From IMG/VR virus record IMGVR_UViG_3300043438_000571, positions 1 through 31,262 of that record: 31,262 nucleotides of DNA; one strand, 5' to 3'. Every line of letters begins with the position of its first letter. Within the stretch, counting starts at the first letter, position 1. The notes beneath the pieces were generated by a model. The model made no database searches. It had not been told where the DNA came from and saw nothing but the letters and a program-made list of their open reading frames with translations. This document shows, piece by piece, positions 23,355-31,262 of this stretch. A program made the position numbers and the translations under genes. The DNA comes from a virus.

Positions 23355-24842
23355 TTAACTATTTAATTTCACAATGGCTTCGATGGTGCCTTCGCCTGGG
23401 TCAGTTTTGTTCTCTAGTGCTCTACCAATCACATTCCATGGGGTCAATTCAGTTTTGGCAGCGGCTCTAGCTAGACCGTTGCCTGCAGCAACCAATCGAT
23501 CACCTTTACGAATTTTACCTATTACTTTAACTGGTACGCGACCTTGGACTGCAACTGGTGGGTGAGTTAAATCTGATCCTGCTGCGGAATTCATTAGATA
23601 TGCTGCTCGTGTACTTATGACGCCAAACACATCTTCGCTTAATTCTTCGTTTACCACGGTGATTTCTTTGACACCGCCAAGACCAACAATGGTGCCTGGG
23701 GTATATGGTTGATCTGCTTCAAATCTTTCGGCCAAGTCAGCGTATTTGGCTTGAATTGAAACACCGTATATATTGTTCCACCAGCTGACACTTGATCCTA
23801 GGTTATACGACAAGTTTGCACTAGGTACAATGTTGGCAGCAAATGTACTAGTTCCTGTTCCACCACCTAGTACAGTATCCACATAGTCTTTGGTGGCAAA
23901 GCTGTATCCACTAGATGCTCCTGTAGGATTAGCATATGCTTCTGCTAGACCCGACGTTGCGTTACCTTTAAGGAACGGAGTGTTAACTGTTGCTGATTTA
24001 ACGCTTAAAATTAAATTACCATTATTGGTTACATTTCGTAGTGTTACATCACTGCTGCTGACAAAGCCCTCAAAATCGCTGTCTGCTCCAAATTTAATAC
24101 CAGTGTCGTTTGTAAAGGTAACTGATCCATTCACTACTCCGGACTGGTCGTTACGCAAGAAACTTGCTGCTGGAATGCCAACTCCGGACACATTTAAACT
24201 GTTTGCTACATCTGCATTGCCGTAAAAAGCCTGATTTAGTGCGGTGCTTAAATTTAAGCCGCGATTAATAACTGCAAAGCCAGCGGTCGCTGTAGTAAAG
24301 CTGGCCTCTTTGCTCCAAATACCAACCAAAGTGTTATCAATATAGAATTTTAACACAACATACGTGGCTGCAGGGCTTGCTGAAACAATGGTATCAGGCA
24401 CTGCACCAGTGTTACCAGTGGTACTAGTACCTGCTGGACCAATAATTGCCCAAGATGTGCCATTCCAAACTTTTAGTTGTAAATTGACTGTATCCCACCA
24501 TTGCTCGCCGGTTACCGGACTGCTAGGAGCACTACTGCTTGGCGTCATTGTGATTATAGTTTTCCAGGCAGCAGATGCTGTTCCTTTGGCTGTGGCGGTG
24601 TTAACTTTTATGTATTTTCCCCCAGTATCCCACCATAACTGGCCTGGTAAAGGGGCAGTTGGTGCTGATGACTTGGCAAAGTTTTCCATCAACTGTACCA
24701 TGTTTTGATTTAAAAATACACCGTATCCGGGGTAATTTTTACCTACCAGAGTCAAACTTGAATTTGTTGTATCAATTGTACCATCAGTCAAACCACCAGT
24801 GATAAGTGCGGTACCGTTTGATAAATTTATATTATAAGCCAT
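23355..24842 (-). CDS. Tail fibre-like protein with Peptidase_G2/IMC-type C-terminus
   Basis: A 495-aa protein. The N-terminal domain MAYNINLSNGTALITGG ... MENFA shares a pattern with the next fibre (SNGT, DGT.DTT..S.TL.G, NYG-like, ENFA) and probably docks both on the same baseplate site. GQLWWDT (67-73) and GEQWWDT (112-118) are tandem short motifs. From residue 367, YADLAERFEAD leads into PGTIVGLGG, FGVISTRAAYLMN and VQGRVPVKV, the pattern of the Peptidase_G2-type intramolecular chaperone end common in T4-like cyanophage fibres. That domain trimerises the fibre and is then cleaved off in known cases. The ATG is preceded by GGAG (24853-24856) and a late-promoter-like motif. Confidence 0.78.
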   Translation of the reverse strand: MAYNINLSNGTALITGGLTDGTIDTTNSSLTLVGKNYPGYGVFLNQNMVQLMENFAKSSAPTAPLPGQLWWDTGGKYIKVNTATAKGTASAAWKTIITMTPSSSAPSSPVTGEQWWDTVNLQLKVWNGTSWAIIGPAGTSTTGNTGAVPDTIVSASPAATYVVLKFYIDNTLVGIWSKEASFTTATAGFAVINRGLNLSTALNQAFYGNADVANSLNVSGVGIPAASFLRNDQSGVVNGSVTFTNDTGIKFGADSDFEGFVSSSDVTLRNVTNNGNLILSVKSATVNTPFLKGNATSGLAEAYANPTGASSGYSFATKDYVDTVLGGGTGTSTFAANIVPSANLSYNLGSSVSWWNNIYGVSIQAKYADLAERFEADQPYTPGTIVGLGGVKEITVVNEELSEDVFGVISTRAAYLMNSAAGSDLTHPPVAVQGRVPVKVIGKIRKGDRLVAAGNGLARAAAKTELTPWNVIGRALENKTDPGEGTIEAIVKLNS

Positions 24843-24864
24843 TTTTTATGTTCTCCAACTGCAT

Positions 24865-24872
24865 TATTTATG
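24865..24872 (-). promoter_or_regulatory. T4-type late promoter motif CATAAATA
   Basis: The minus strand reads CATAAATA, seven of eight matches to the T4 late consensus TATAAATA and a match to the NATAAATA form reported for cyanophages. It lies in an 82-bp gap between two fibre genes. Transcription starting 6-8 nt downstream would give a short leader containing GGAG (24853-24856), 10 nt before the ATG at 24842. The match is short and could be chance in AT-rich DNA, but the position is right. Confidence 0.45.
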
Positions 24873-24924
24873 CTGTGTTTTTTTATGTTTTCATTATGCA
24901 ACAATGTGCAAATCCCAACCACTG

Positions 24925-26637
24925 TTAAATGTTCAACCCAAAGAAGACCTTGGCTTTTAGCACTGCTATTTCTTCTGTCATCTCATCAACTTTGGTACTA
25001 AGTTCTTTAACTGAGTTTATCAGTGCGTATATAATCTGATTGGTATCAACCATTTTATACCCCATGGCATCCTCAGTCACTGAGTTTGCAAAATCAGTAG
25101 TTTCTAGCTCTTGTGCAATCAGTCCAACAAATTCTTGCGACGGGTTGTCTGCCTGCATGAATTCGGCAGTGTATCTGTAGTTTTTTGGAACCAGTTGATT
25201 TATTTCAGCTAGGCCAGCTGTGTAATTGGTAATATCTTGTTTGTATCTGGCATCAGAGTAAGACCCAAATGTTCCGCCACCAATTTTACTTACTGATGAC
25301 AAGTTAAATCCTGCACCTAGCGGATTCACGTAGAATCGTTCTGGCGGGTTAATTGCAGTCCCAACCAAAAGACTCACTGTGGTATCTGAGGCTCGATAAG
25401 CCCAAGAGGTGTACGTAGCAAAATTGTAGTTTGCTGTCAGTATACCAGCTGGACGAAGTGTAGTGCCATCAAAACTTAGGTTGGTACTACCACTAGCGAC
25501 GCCAGAATTATTATACAACACCTGGCCATCAGATCCACCAACCAAACCACTTGCACCTGCTGGGCCCTGTGGTCCTGTGGCGCCAGGTGACCCAGCAGTA
25601 CCTGGTAGTCCGGTTGGACCTCTAGCACCTGCTGGGCCTGTGGTGCCTGTGGCACCAGTAAGACCTTGCTGGCCTGTTAGTGAACTAGCAAGGCTATACA
25701 CAAACGCTGTTGTAGCTATTCTGGTGGAGTTATCCGACACAGCGGGAGTAGGAGCAGTAGGAGTTCCGGTGAATGTTGGACTACTAATTGGCGCTTTAGA
25801 ACCAAGTTGATTTTGCTGCGAAATATTGTTTGCGCTGGTAATTGCATCAACATAATTTTTCATATCCAGGTTGGCTGATACCATGGATGCATTTGCAGCA
25901 GTTATTGTGTTAAGAGCTACAGTAAGATTAGATGTGATAGCCGAACTCAGATCACTGTTAATTAAATTAACACTGGATACTGTTGCTCTATTAAGAATTT
26001 CAGCATTTGCTGCAGTAATTTTGTTTAGAAGCTCGTTGTCTGTTTGTGTTCTGACTACTAAATTTGCATTGATAGCAGCAATATTAGCAGTGTATGTGGA
26101 ATCCAGGGATGCAGTGATTTGATCAAGCAGAGAGTCAACATAAACTTTGGTTGGTATCCCAAAATCTGCAACGGCATTACCGGCAATTTCTAACAGTCCT
26201 GTGCTACCGTTGATATAAAGTGTTTGTGTGTTAGTACCAGCAACATTGGCATAAAAACTAATATTGCCATTGTTGACACTGTTAGTCATTGTAACATTGC
26301 CAAGATCTTGTATTTGAAAGCTATTTGGCCCAACAAATAAATTACCAGTTAGTGCAACGTTTCCTTGTATATTGCTGCCTACTATTATCCAGTTTGTTCC
26401 TGTGTAGACTTTTATGTTGTCCAACCCAGTATCATACCACAACTGACCTGCTATTGGGTTTGCTGGGCTGGTGGTAAGCGCAAAATTTTCTAGTATATGT
26501 AGGAAATTCTCGTTTGTTTGATCACCGTAATTTTGAGACAGTCTGCCAAGCAGAGTTATGCTGGTACTAGTAGTGTCTTTGGTGCCATCTAATACCGTAA
26601 TAGCTGTTCCGTTGGATTTACTGATAATATATGCCAT
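24925..26637 (-). CDS. Tail fibre with collagen-like stalk and Peptidase_S74 chaperone
   Basis: A 570-aa protein. Residues 1-75 share the N-terminal domain of the other fibre (SNGTAITVLDGTKDTT, ILENFA, GQLWYDT 64-70). A helical, Asn/Thr/Ala-rich shaft follows (about 170-285), then APISSPTFTGTPTAPTP (283-299), a motif common before fibre tips. Residues 322-366 form fifteen uninterrupted Gly-X-Y triplets. The end is an intramolecular chaperone of the Peptidase_S74 type: SDARYKQDI begins at Ser461, with LIAQELE and a C-terminal coiled coil. In this family the Ser-centred motif drives autocleavage after trimer assembly. AGGAT precedes the ATG, within the end of the upstream gene. Confidence 0.88.
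   Translation of the reverse strand: MAYIISKSNGTAITVLDGTKDTTSTSITLLGRLSQNYGDQTNENFLHILENFALTTSPANPIAGQLWYDTGLDNIKVYTGTNWIIVGSNIQGNVALTGNLFVGPNSFQIQDLGNVTMTNSVNNGNISFYANVAGTNTQTLYINGSTGLLEIAGNAVADFGIPTKVYVDSLLDQITASLDSTYTANIAAINANLVVRTQTDNELLNKITAANAEILNRATVSSVNLINSDLSSAITSNLTVALNTITAANASMVSANLDMKNYVDAITSANNISQQNQLGSKAPISSPTFTGTPTAPTPAVSDNSTRIATTAFVYSLASSLTGQQGLTGATGTTGPAGARGPTGLPGTAGSPGATGPQGPAGASGLVGGSDGQVLYNNSGVASGSTNLSFDGTTLRPAGILTANYNFATYTSWAYRASDTTVSLLVGTAINPPERFYVNPLGAGFNLSSVSKIGGGTFGSYSDARYKQDITNYTAGLAEINQLVPKNYRYTAEFMQADNPSQEFVGLIAQELETTDFANSVTEDAMGYKMVDTNQIIYALINSVKELSTKVDEMTEEIAVLKAKVFFGLNI
25540..25674 (-). repeat. Collagen-like Gly-X-Y repeat (15 triplets)
   Basis: This segment encodes fifteen consecutive Gly-X-Y triplets (residues 322-366 of the fibre) with several Pro at position X or Y (GPA, GPT, GLP, GSP, GPQ). 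In phage fibres such runs form a trimeric stalk. The DNA is locally GC-rich, with repeated ctggtcc/ggacca-like units, and could vary in copy number. Confidence 0.85.
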
Positions 26638-26641
26638 TGTA

Positions 26642-27340
26642 CTATCCTATACTACTTAAATTGGTCAGAGTTTGAATTCGTACAGTGTAATCAATTTGAA
26701 TAAGTCTATTTAAACTTTTTTGTACTGGATGAAACACCACGTGTGTTAAAAGTTTTCCAGTAGTAGTCAGTCCAGAACTACCATCAGTGCTGCGTGCTTT
26801 TAATCCCAACTCATCAAAGGTATATGTTTCGTTCAATGTTGTGGAGTTGTCAAATGCTGCTTGACCACTGGGCTCTCCATAATCTAGTAGACAACTTATT
26901 ACAATATCTGAATAAACTCTGCCCGGAGTATGTCGGATTTCAATCTTGTTTCGGGTAGGATCTGCGTTTAGAGTACTAGTATCATCAACAATTTTTGCAA
27001 AAGTTGGATTGTATAAATTACTGTTGCTGGTGTTTGTGTTTGAAGGTAGATAATTTATAATACCAGTTGGATCAATGCTGGTACCACCGTTCCCAAAGTG
27101 CATTTCGTATATGTAACTTTGCCCTTTGTTTGCTAGTGTATATGCAATGGATTCAGACAAATTTTCATAATGAATAGCATTTCGTTTATCAATATAAACT
27201 TCGCCAGATTCTGGGTCAAAGATCTTTATATGCCCTTGTATTACCATGCCGCCGGTTTCGTTGGGCACTTGCTCTGTTACGCTAACTTGTGTTTGTTCCA
27301 TATTTTTGTCCATATTATTATTTATCTGGGGTGTTGTCAT
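26642..27340 (-). CDS. Virion structural protein (baseplate/tail, 232 aa)
   Basis: A 232-aa protein with a polar Gln/Asn-rich start, then MVIQGHIKIFDPESGEVYIDKRNAIHYENLSESIAY in pieces (GHIKIFD near 37, KRNAIHYENLS near 53) and beta-rich segments ending VQKSLNRLIQIDYTVRIQTL. I recognise the NAIHYENLS pattern from structural proteins encoded beside fibre genes in marine myoviruses, but not a defined T4 counterpart. The ATG overlaps the stop of the giant upstream gene (ATGA). In-frame ATGs at residues 10 and 14 are alternative starts. Confidence 0.65.
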   Translation of the reverse strand: MTTPQINNNMDKNMEQTQVSVTEQVPNETGGMVIQGHIKIFDPESGEVYIDKRNAIHYENLSESIAYTLANKGQSYIYEMHFGNGGTSIDPTGIINYLPSNTNTSNSNLYNPTFAKIVDDTSTLNADPTRNKIEIRHTPGRVYSDIVISCLLDYGEPSGQAAFDNSTTLNETYTFDELGLKARSTDGSSGLTTTGKLLTHVVFHPVQKSLNRLIQIDYTVRIQTLTNLSSIG

Positions 27341-30300
27341 GGTGTATAACTAGGCTCCGCTTTAATAAATGTTGCTGCTGCTGTAGTACTATTTTCTAAT
27401 CCTGCGCCTGTTCCGTACGGGATCCAAAGATTTGATTGCTGTATGTACACGCTGCCTAATATTACATTCCCGTTTGCTCTAACTTCACCCAGAATTGAAA
27501 TAGTGCTAGTATTTGCTGTAGTTGTAACACCATTGATTGAAATTACATTTGCATTAGGTACTAGTAAATTACCCGATACCCGTTCAATTGCAAAAATAGT
27601 GTCGTTAATTATGACATCTTTTACAATCTGCTGTATAGTTGTTCCTGTCACGTTACCACTAATAGAAATTGCATCACCTGAGATTGTAAACCCGTCATTG
27701 GGGGTAACAAAAATTTCATTGGAGTCATTGACTGCAGCCACCACTGTGGCATTTGCTAATGTGCCTGCTTGAGTTAACACGTTGCCCACAGATGTTGTAA
27801 TGTTGGAGGACAGGTACAATCTATATGCATCAACAGTGCCGCCAATGATCCGAGCGTTGGCAGAAGCATTATTGGCTTGAGTAATATAATCACCAATGTT
27901 TGCAGTTATGTTTGATCCTAGTGTTAACCGATAGCTTACATTTGATGTTACGTTAGAATTAAATGTTGTTTTTACTATAGTAACGGCTGCATTTGGAATA
28001 AATTGATCTAGGCTAGCACTGACCACCAAAGTGCCTGCGGCGTGCAACCCAGGTGCCCCTGTACCGTCAACTCCTCTACGCAATTGAGTTATTGAGTTTG
28101 TTTGCACCAATTGTATATTTGAATTGCTGATATACCCTGTTGCGTTTGCATAAACATTACCCAATACCAGATAAACGTTACTGCCAATATTAGATATCAG
28201 TGTTCCTGTTGCGTAGGCTGTATTGGCTTCCCACATTGTGGCCATTGCTATTTTTGCATCATCATATTTCTGATAATAATGGATTTTTTCACCATTGATA
28301 AAAACCGTACCCGGTACAGTTTCTATAGGTGACGGCTCTTCTAGCACCGAGGCATCAGTCACATAGATTACCGTGTCTGACACTGCTAAATTTGAAGACA
28401 AGCTGGTTGAACTATTGGAACTTATTCTGGTAAACGAAATATTTCCACTTGGAACGTTTGGAAGCAGCTGGTTAAAGTCATTCATTGGATGAAAAACTCT
28501 GAAGCCGTATGTGGCACTATTTGCAACGGTATTAGTAAACACCCGCATTTCTAACGTGTCGTACAATCTGCCAGGTACCAATTCCTCAGGAGCATGACTG
28601 CTGTATGCATCCACATAAGCACCACCGGTGACATTGATGTCCTCTGGTCTGGTCCCCAAAGCTGTGTCAAGATATGTGCTGTAGATATTAGAATCAATAA
28701 CAGAAGTTTCTAACTCTAAATAGCTAATTTTTACGTTGGCCATACCGCCAGCCACAATTGATTGAATATAACTGACTGTGTTTGCCCCGTTAACTTGAAT
28801 AACGTTGGCCGATGTTAAATTAAACCCTGTATGGCTATGTATAATATCAATTGATGTTGAGTTAACAGCATCTTGTAATACATATGCACTGGCTGCTGCT
28901 GCGTGACCGCTGCTATAATCCCATTGCGTTATTACGTCCCCAGCATTGACTGTCAGACCAGTGTTGGCAGTCAATTTATATGTTGTTTCAATTGGTACTT
29001 CACCGCTTGTCAGAGTCATGTAATCTCGTTCAACAGTGACAATCTTAAAGAATCCATTGTTCATAAAGTCAAACGGTACAAATGATTGTATTTTGATAGA
29101 CTGATCAAGCTCAAACCCTAGGTCAATAAAATTAACCTGTTGCGTATTAGCACTGGTTATGTTGGCTCCAGTATAGTTAAAGCTAATTATGTTACTAGTA
29201 ATTTCAAAACTATTGGCTGTAAAGATTGGACCAACAACTTCAACGCCTGGATAATCAATTCCGTAAATCAATTCTGACAGTCGGCGGCTTGGCATACCAG
29301 TAACTGGTTGATAATAAGTTTCTATTCTGTCTGTGGCACGAAGTAACACGTTACTTGAATCTATTTTATTAAACAGTGTGTAATCAAATATACCACGATC
29401 GCCTTGATCCCACGCCAGTTGGGCCAGGAACGCTTCGTTGTTGTAAATTACAATGTTACCGCTTGAAACCCATATATTGCTACCTGTTCCGGAAATTACA
29501 GTATTTGCATACGTGGTGTATTGTTGCCAAGTAACTAGATTACTAGTGAACTCTGTTCTATCAAATTTTAAACTGGTGGTGATGCTTCTAGTCAAACTAT
29601 AGCTCAGATTTGGAGACGTTGCATAGTATTCATTCTTCATTGAAGGGTACACTATTGCGCCTGATCCTACTCCATTTATATACACAGTTGGGGTCGAGGT
29701 ATACCCATCACCCGGAGCAATCACAGTGATACCAGTTAACTTTCCGGTAGTAGGATTAATTGTTGCAATTGCATTTGCACCAGTGCCGCCACCGCCGGTA
29801 ATTTGTACATTGGGCACAACTGTGAATCCAACTCCAGCATTGCCAATTATGTAATCTGCCACTTGCAAGGTATAATTGTTATACCATTCTGCATAAGGAG
29901 TTTGCTGCAGCAATGCAAGATCTGCAGGATTATCAACATCAGGCGAATTAAATGTATTTGTAGTAGTATTATATCTGCTAGGTAAATCAAAATCAGTCCA
30001 GGACTGAGGTGACGTGTCTATGCTTTCGTATATGGGCACATATTCTCTAATTTTAGTTCTGTAAGGTTTAATCTCGTTGATGTAATCCTCGTAAAAGCTC
30101 TGATTGTCTTTGACATAATTTGGTATCTGTTCTAAATTCCTCAATTGATGGTAGATATCAATGAAGCTGGTCTTGAAGATCCAGTCTGGCGATTTTTGTT
30201 CAAAGAATATATAATTCACCATAGAGAAAAATACCTGGTTGAACTGTATACTTAGATCTTTGATCAATATTTCTTCGTAAAGACTATTAAAAATATTAAC

Positions 30301-31262
30301 TAATTCTAAACCAACCTGAGGATCAAATCCAATTCCTGATTTTTCAAAAACTGATGTGTCAAATCCTGCACCAGCCGACGGGTCGTAAACACTGGAGTCA
30401 ATTTGAATAGTTGCATTTTGTGCTGCTTGTAATTGCAACGAACCATCAGCTTGTACTTGGTAAATTAACCATTGACCATTTCCGTTATCTAAAACTTTTA
30501 TATAGTCGCCGGTGATCACACTCAATGATAAAATATCACCATATGTGCCCACAATATAATTCATCCTACTTCCGGCATCATAAGATTCATTGTACCAGTC
30601 AGACGCAGTCCAGTATAATGAAGTTTGGTAACTTTGAATTACTTGAATTGTAAATTCTTGTGTGTCTGATTCAAACTGGTATATGGTCCATTTATTATCA
30701 TATTCTGCATTGTTGGGTATCAATACCCGGTAGCCATCTCCAAATGTGTCAGGATCTATGTAGCTCAATTCCAGTGGGGAATCTAATTGTGCATCAAATC
30801 CCGTGGTAGGAACCGGATCTGCCAGATATAAAGTTGACGGAGAAGTCAACAGCAGAATTGGGTTTTGCACCAACAGAGCGTTGACTGTTTTAACAAATGT
30901 TTCAACTGCTGCCAGTCTATTAGAGAACATTGACTGTCTTGGTTTGTCAGACAAACCCAACCTGTCTTGAACAGATAAATTTTGATTAGGCACAGTAGAG
31001 CCCAGTGTGTCAAATCCTACCAGACTTTCTCGTAATTTTCTAATTATTTTTTCTGGAAAACGCTGGCCAGGATTCCCTTCTTGAATCAGCTGAAATTCAC
31101 TGTGTATTAAATTTTCGCTTTTGTCTTTGGCCAGATCCAGGTGCAGAATAGCATTGTCACCTTGTAAAAATTCAAGTACGTTGTAAATTGCAAAACTGTC
31201 TGGTGCTATTGGTGCAATATAAGGAATACCCTGGTCTCGTGGTGCTAATATATAACTTTCCA
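27337..31262 (-). CDS. Giant baseplate/tail structural protein, 5' truncated by window
   Basis: The frame stays open from the stop at 27337 to the window edge, giving at least 1307 residues. A GTG at 30993 is probably internal: the 89 codons upstream read as ordinary protein (APRDQGIPYIAPIAPDSF, LEFLQGDNAILHL, EFQLIQEGNPGQRFPEKII) that joins smoothly. The protein is a chain of beta-rich modules. About 394-446 residues after the GTG is a Gly-rich repeat unit (GGGGTGANAIATI, APGDGYTSTPTVYI); further on are APEELVPGRLYDTLEMRVF, LRRGVDGTGAPGLHAAGT and, near the C-terminus, repeated SNIT..(I/V)G..(I/L)TQA units. These are familiar from large virion proteins of T4-like marine phages. The exact baseplate position is unknown. 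Confidence 0.78.
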   Translation of the reverse strand, partial: ESYILAPRDQGIPYIAPIAPDSFAIYNVLEFLQGDNAILHLDLAKDKSENLIHSEFQLIQEGNPGQRFPEKIIRKLRESLVGFDTLGSTVPNQNLSVQDRLGLSDKPRQSMFSNRLAAVETFVKTVNALLVQNPILLLTSPSTLYLADPVPTTGFDAQLDSPLELSYIDPDTFGDGYRVLIPNNAEYDNKWTIYQFESDTQEFTIQVIQSYQTSLYWTASDWYNESYDAGSRMNYIVGTYGDILSLSVITGDYIKVLDNGNGQWLIYQVQADGSLQLQAAQNATIQIDSSVYDPSAGAGFDTSVFEKSGIGFDPQVGLELVNIFNSLYEEILIKDLSIQFNQVFFSMVNYIFFEQKSPDWIFKTSFIDIYHQLRNLEQIPNYVKDNQSFYEDYINEIKPYRTKIREYVPIYESIDTSPQSWTDFDLPSRYNTTTNTFNSPDVDNPADLALLQQTPYAEWYNNYTLQVADYIIGNAGVGFTVVPNVQITGGGGTGANAIATINPTTGKLTGITVIAPGDGYTSTPTVYINGVGSGAIVYPSMKNEYYATSPNLSYSLTRSITTSLKFDRTEFTSNLVTWQQYTTYANTVISGTGSNIWVSSGNIVIYNNEAFLAQLAWDQGDRGIFDYTLFNKIDSSNVLLRATDRIETYYQPVTGMPSRRLSELIYGIDYPGVEVVGPIFTANSFEITSNIISFNYTGANITSANTQQVNFIDLGFELDQSIKIQSFVPFDFMNNGFFKIVTVERDYMTLTSGEVPIETTYKLTANTGLTVNAGDVITQWDYSSGHAAAASAYVLQDAVNSTSIDIIHSHTGFNLTSANVIQVNGANTVSYIQSIVAGGMANVKISYLELETSVIDSNIYSTYLDTALGTRPEDINVTGGAYVDAYSSHAPEELVPGRLYDTLEMRVFTNTVANSATYGFRVFHPMNDFNQLLPNVPSGNISFTRISSNSSTSLSSNLAVSDTVIYVTDASVLEEPSPIETVPGTVFINGEKIHYYQKYDDAKIAMATMWEANTAYATGTLISNIGSNVYLVLGNVYANATGYISNSNIQLVQTNSITQLRRGVDGTGAPGLHAAGTLVVSASLDQFIPNAAVTIVKTTFNSNVTSNVSYRLTLGSNITANIGDYITQANNASANARIIGGTVDAYRLYLSSNITTSVGNVLTQAGTLANATVVAAVNDSNEIFVTPNDGFTISGDAISISGNVTGTTIQQIVKDVIINDTIFAIERVSGNLLVPNANVISINGVTTTANTSTISILGEVRANGNVILGSVYIQQSNLWIPYGTGAGLENSTTAAATFIKAEPSYTP

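Noticed and set aside
25463-25810. Pro-rich plus-strand frame opposite the collagen repeat
   Set aside because: It is the reverse complement of Gly-X-Y codons, which gives Pro-rich sequence automatically.
1-31262. tRNA genes, CRISPR arrays, IS elements, integrase or attachment sites
   Set aside because: None was recognised by eye on either strand. Almost all DNA is occupied by coding sequence; a tRNA scan was not possible here.

Overview
The window looks like part of a tailed-phage genome, most likely a marine T4-like (cyanophage or pelagiphage type) myovirus or a metagenomic relative. Three things support this. First, there is a block of virion genes: a giant baseplate or tail protein, a 232-aa structural protein, and two fibres that share an N-terminal domain and end in self-cleaving chaperone domains. 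Second, coding is extremely dense and AT-rich, with ATGA-type overlaps. Third, the cargo (dCMP deaminase, adenylylsulfate-kinase-like protein, phage radical SAM proteins, small conserved phage ORFs) is typical of such phages. No tRNA, rRNA, integrase, IS element or CRISPR array was seen. The species and host cannot be named from the sequence.

Layout. Bases 31262-22390 (minus strand) are virion genes: a baseplate/tail protein of more than 1300 aa cut by the right window edge, a small structural protein, a collagen-containing Peptidase_S74 fibre, a second fibre with a Peptidase_G2-like end, and a 316-aa structural protein. A sigma70-like promoter, with an inverted repeat straddling its -10 box, sits in the 71-bp gap at 22319-22389. 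It starts a nearly gapless leftward array of 21 genes (22318 to 4822).

This array holds two GT8-like transferases, a GT-A transferase with an intact DGD, two of three GT10-like transferases, a sulfotransferase-like P-loop protein, five radical SAM proteins with an N-terminal cysteine (twitch/SPASM-like) domain, two SGNH-hydrolase-like proteins, a NodU/CmcH-type carbamoyltransferase, an APS-kinase-like protein, a dCMP deaminase and several small unknown proteins.

Bases 1-4922 change strand three times with no intergenic DNA. They hold a DegT/StrS aminotransferase (plus, cut by the left edge), a 1005-aa protein built from nine copies of a degenerate GT-A-derived module (minus), and a third GT10-like transferase (plus).

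Taken together (inference), the array looks like a phage pathway that builds or decorates a glycan or a peptide-glycan on phage fibres, host surface or a secreted product. Glycosyl transfer, amino-sugar formation, carbamoylation, possible sulfation (PAPS supply plus sulfotransferase-like protein), acyl-ester chemistry and radical chemistry are all represented. The five-member radical SAM set and the repeat protein made of catalytically dead glycosyltransferase modules are the parts least explained by known phage biology.
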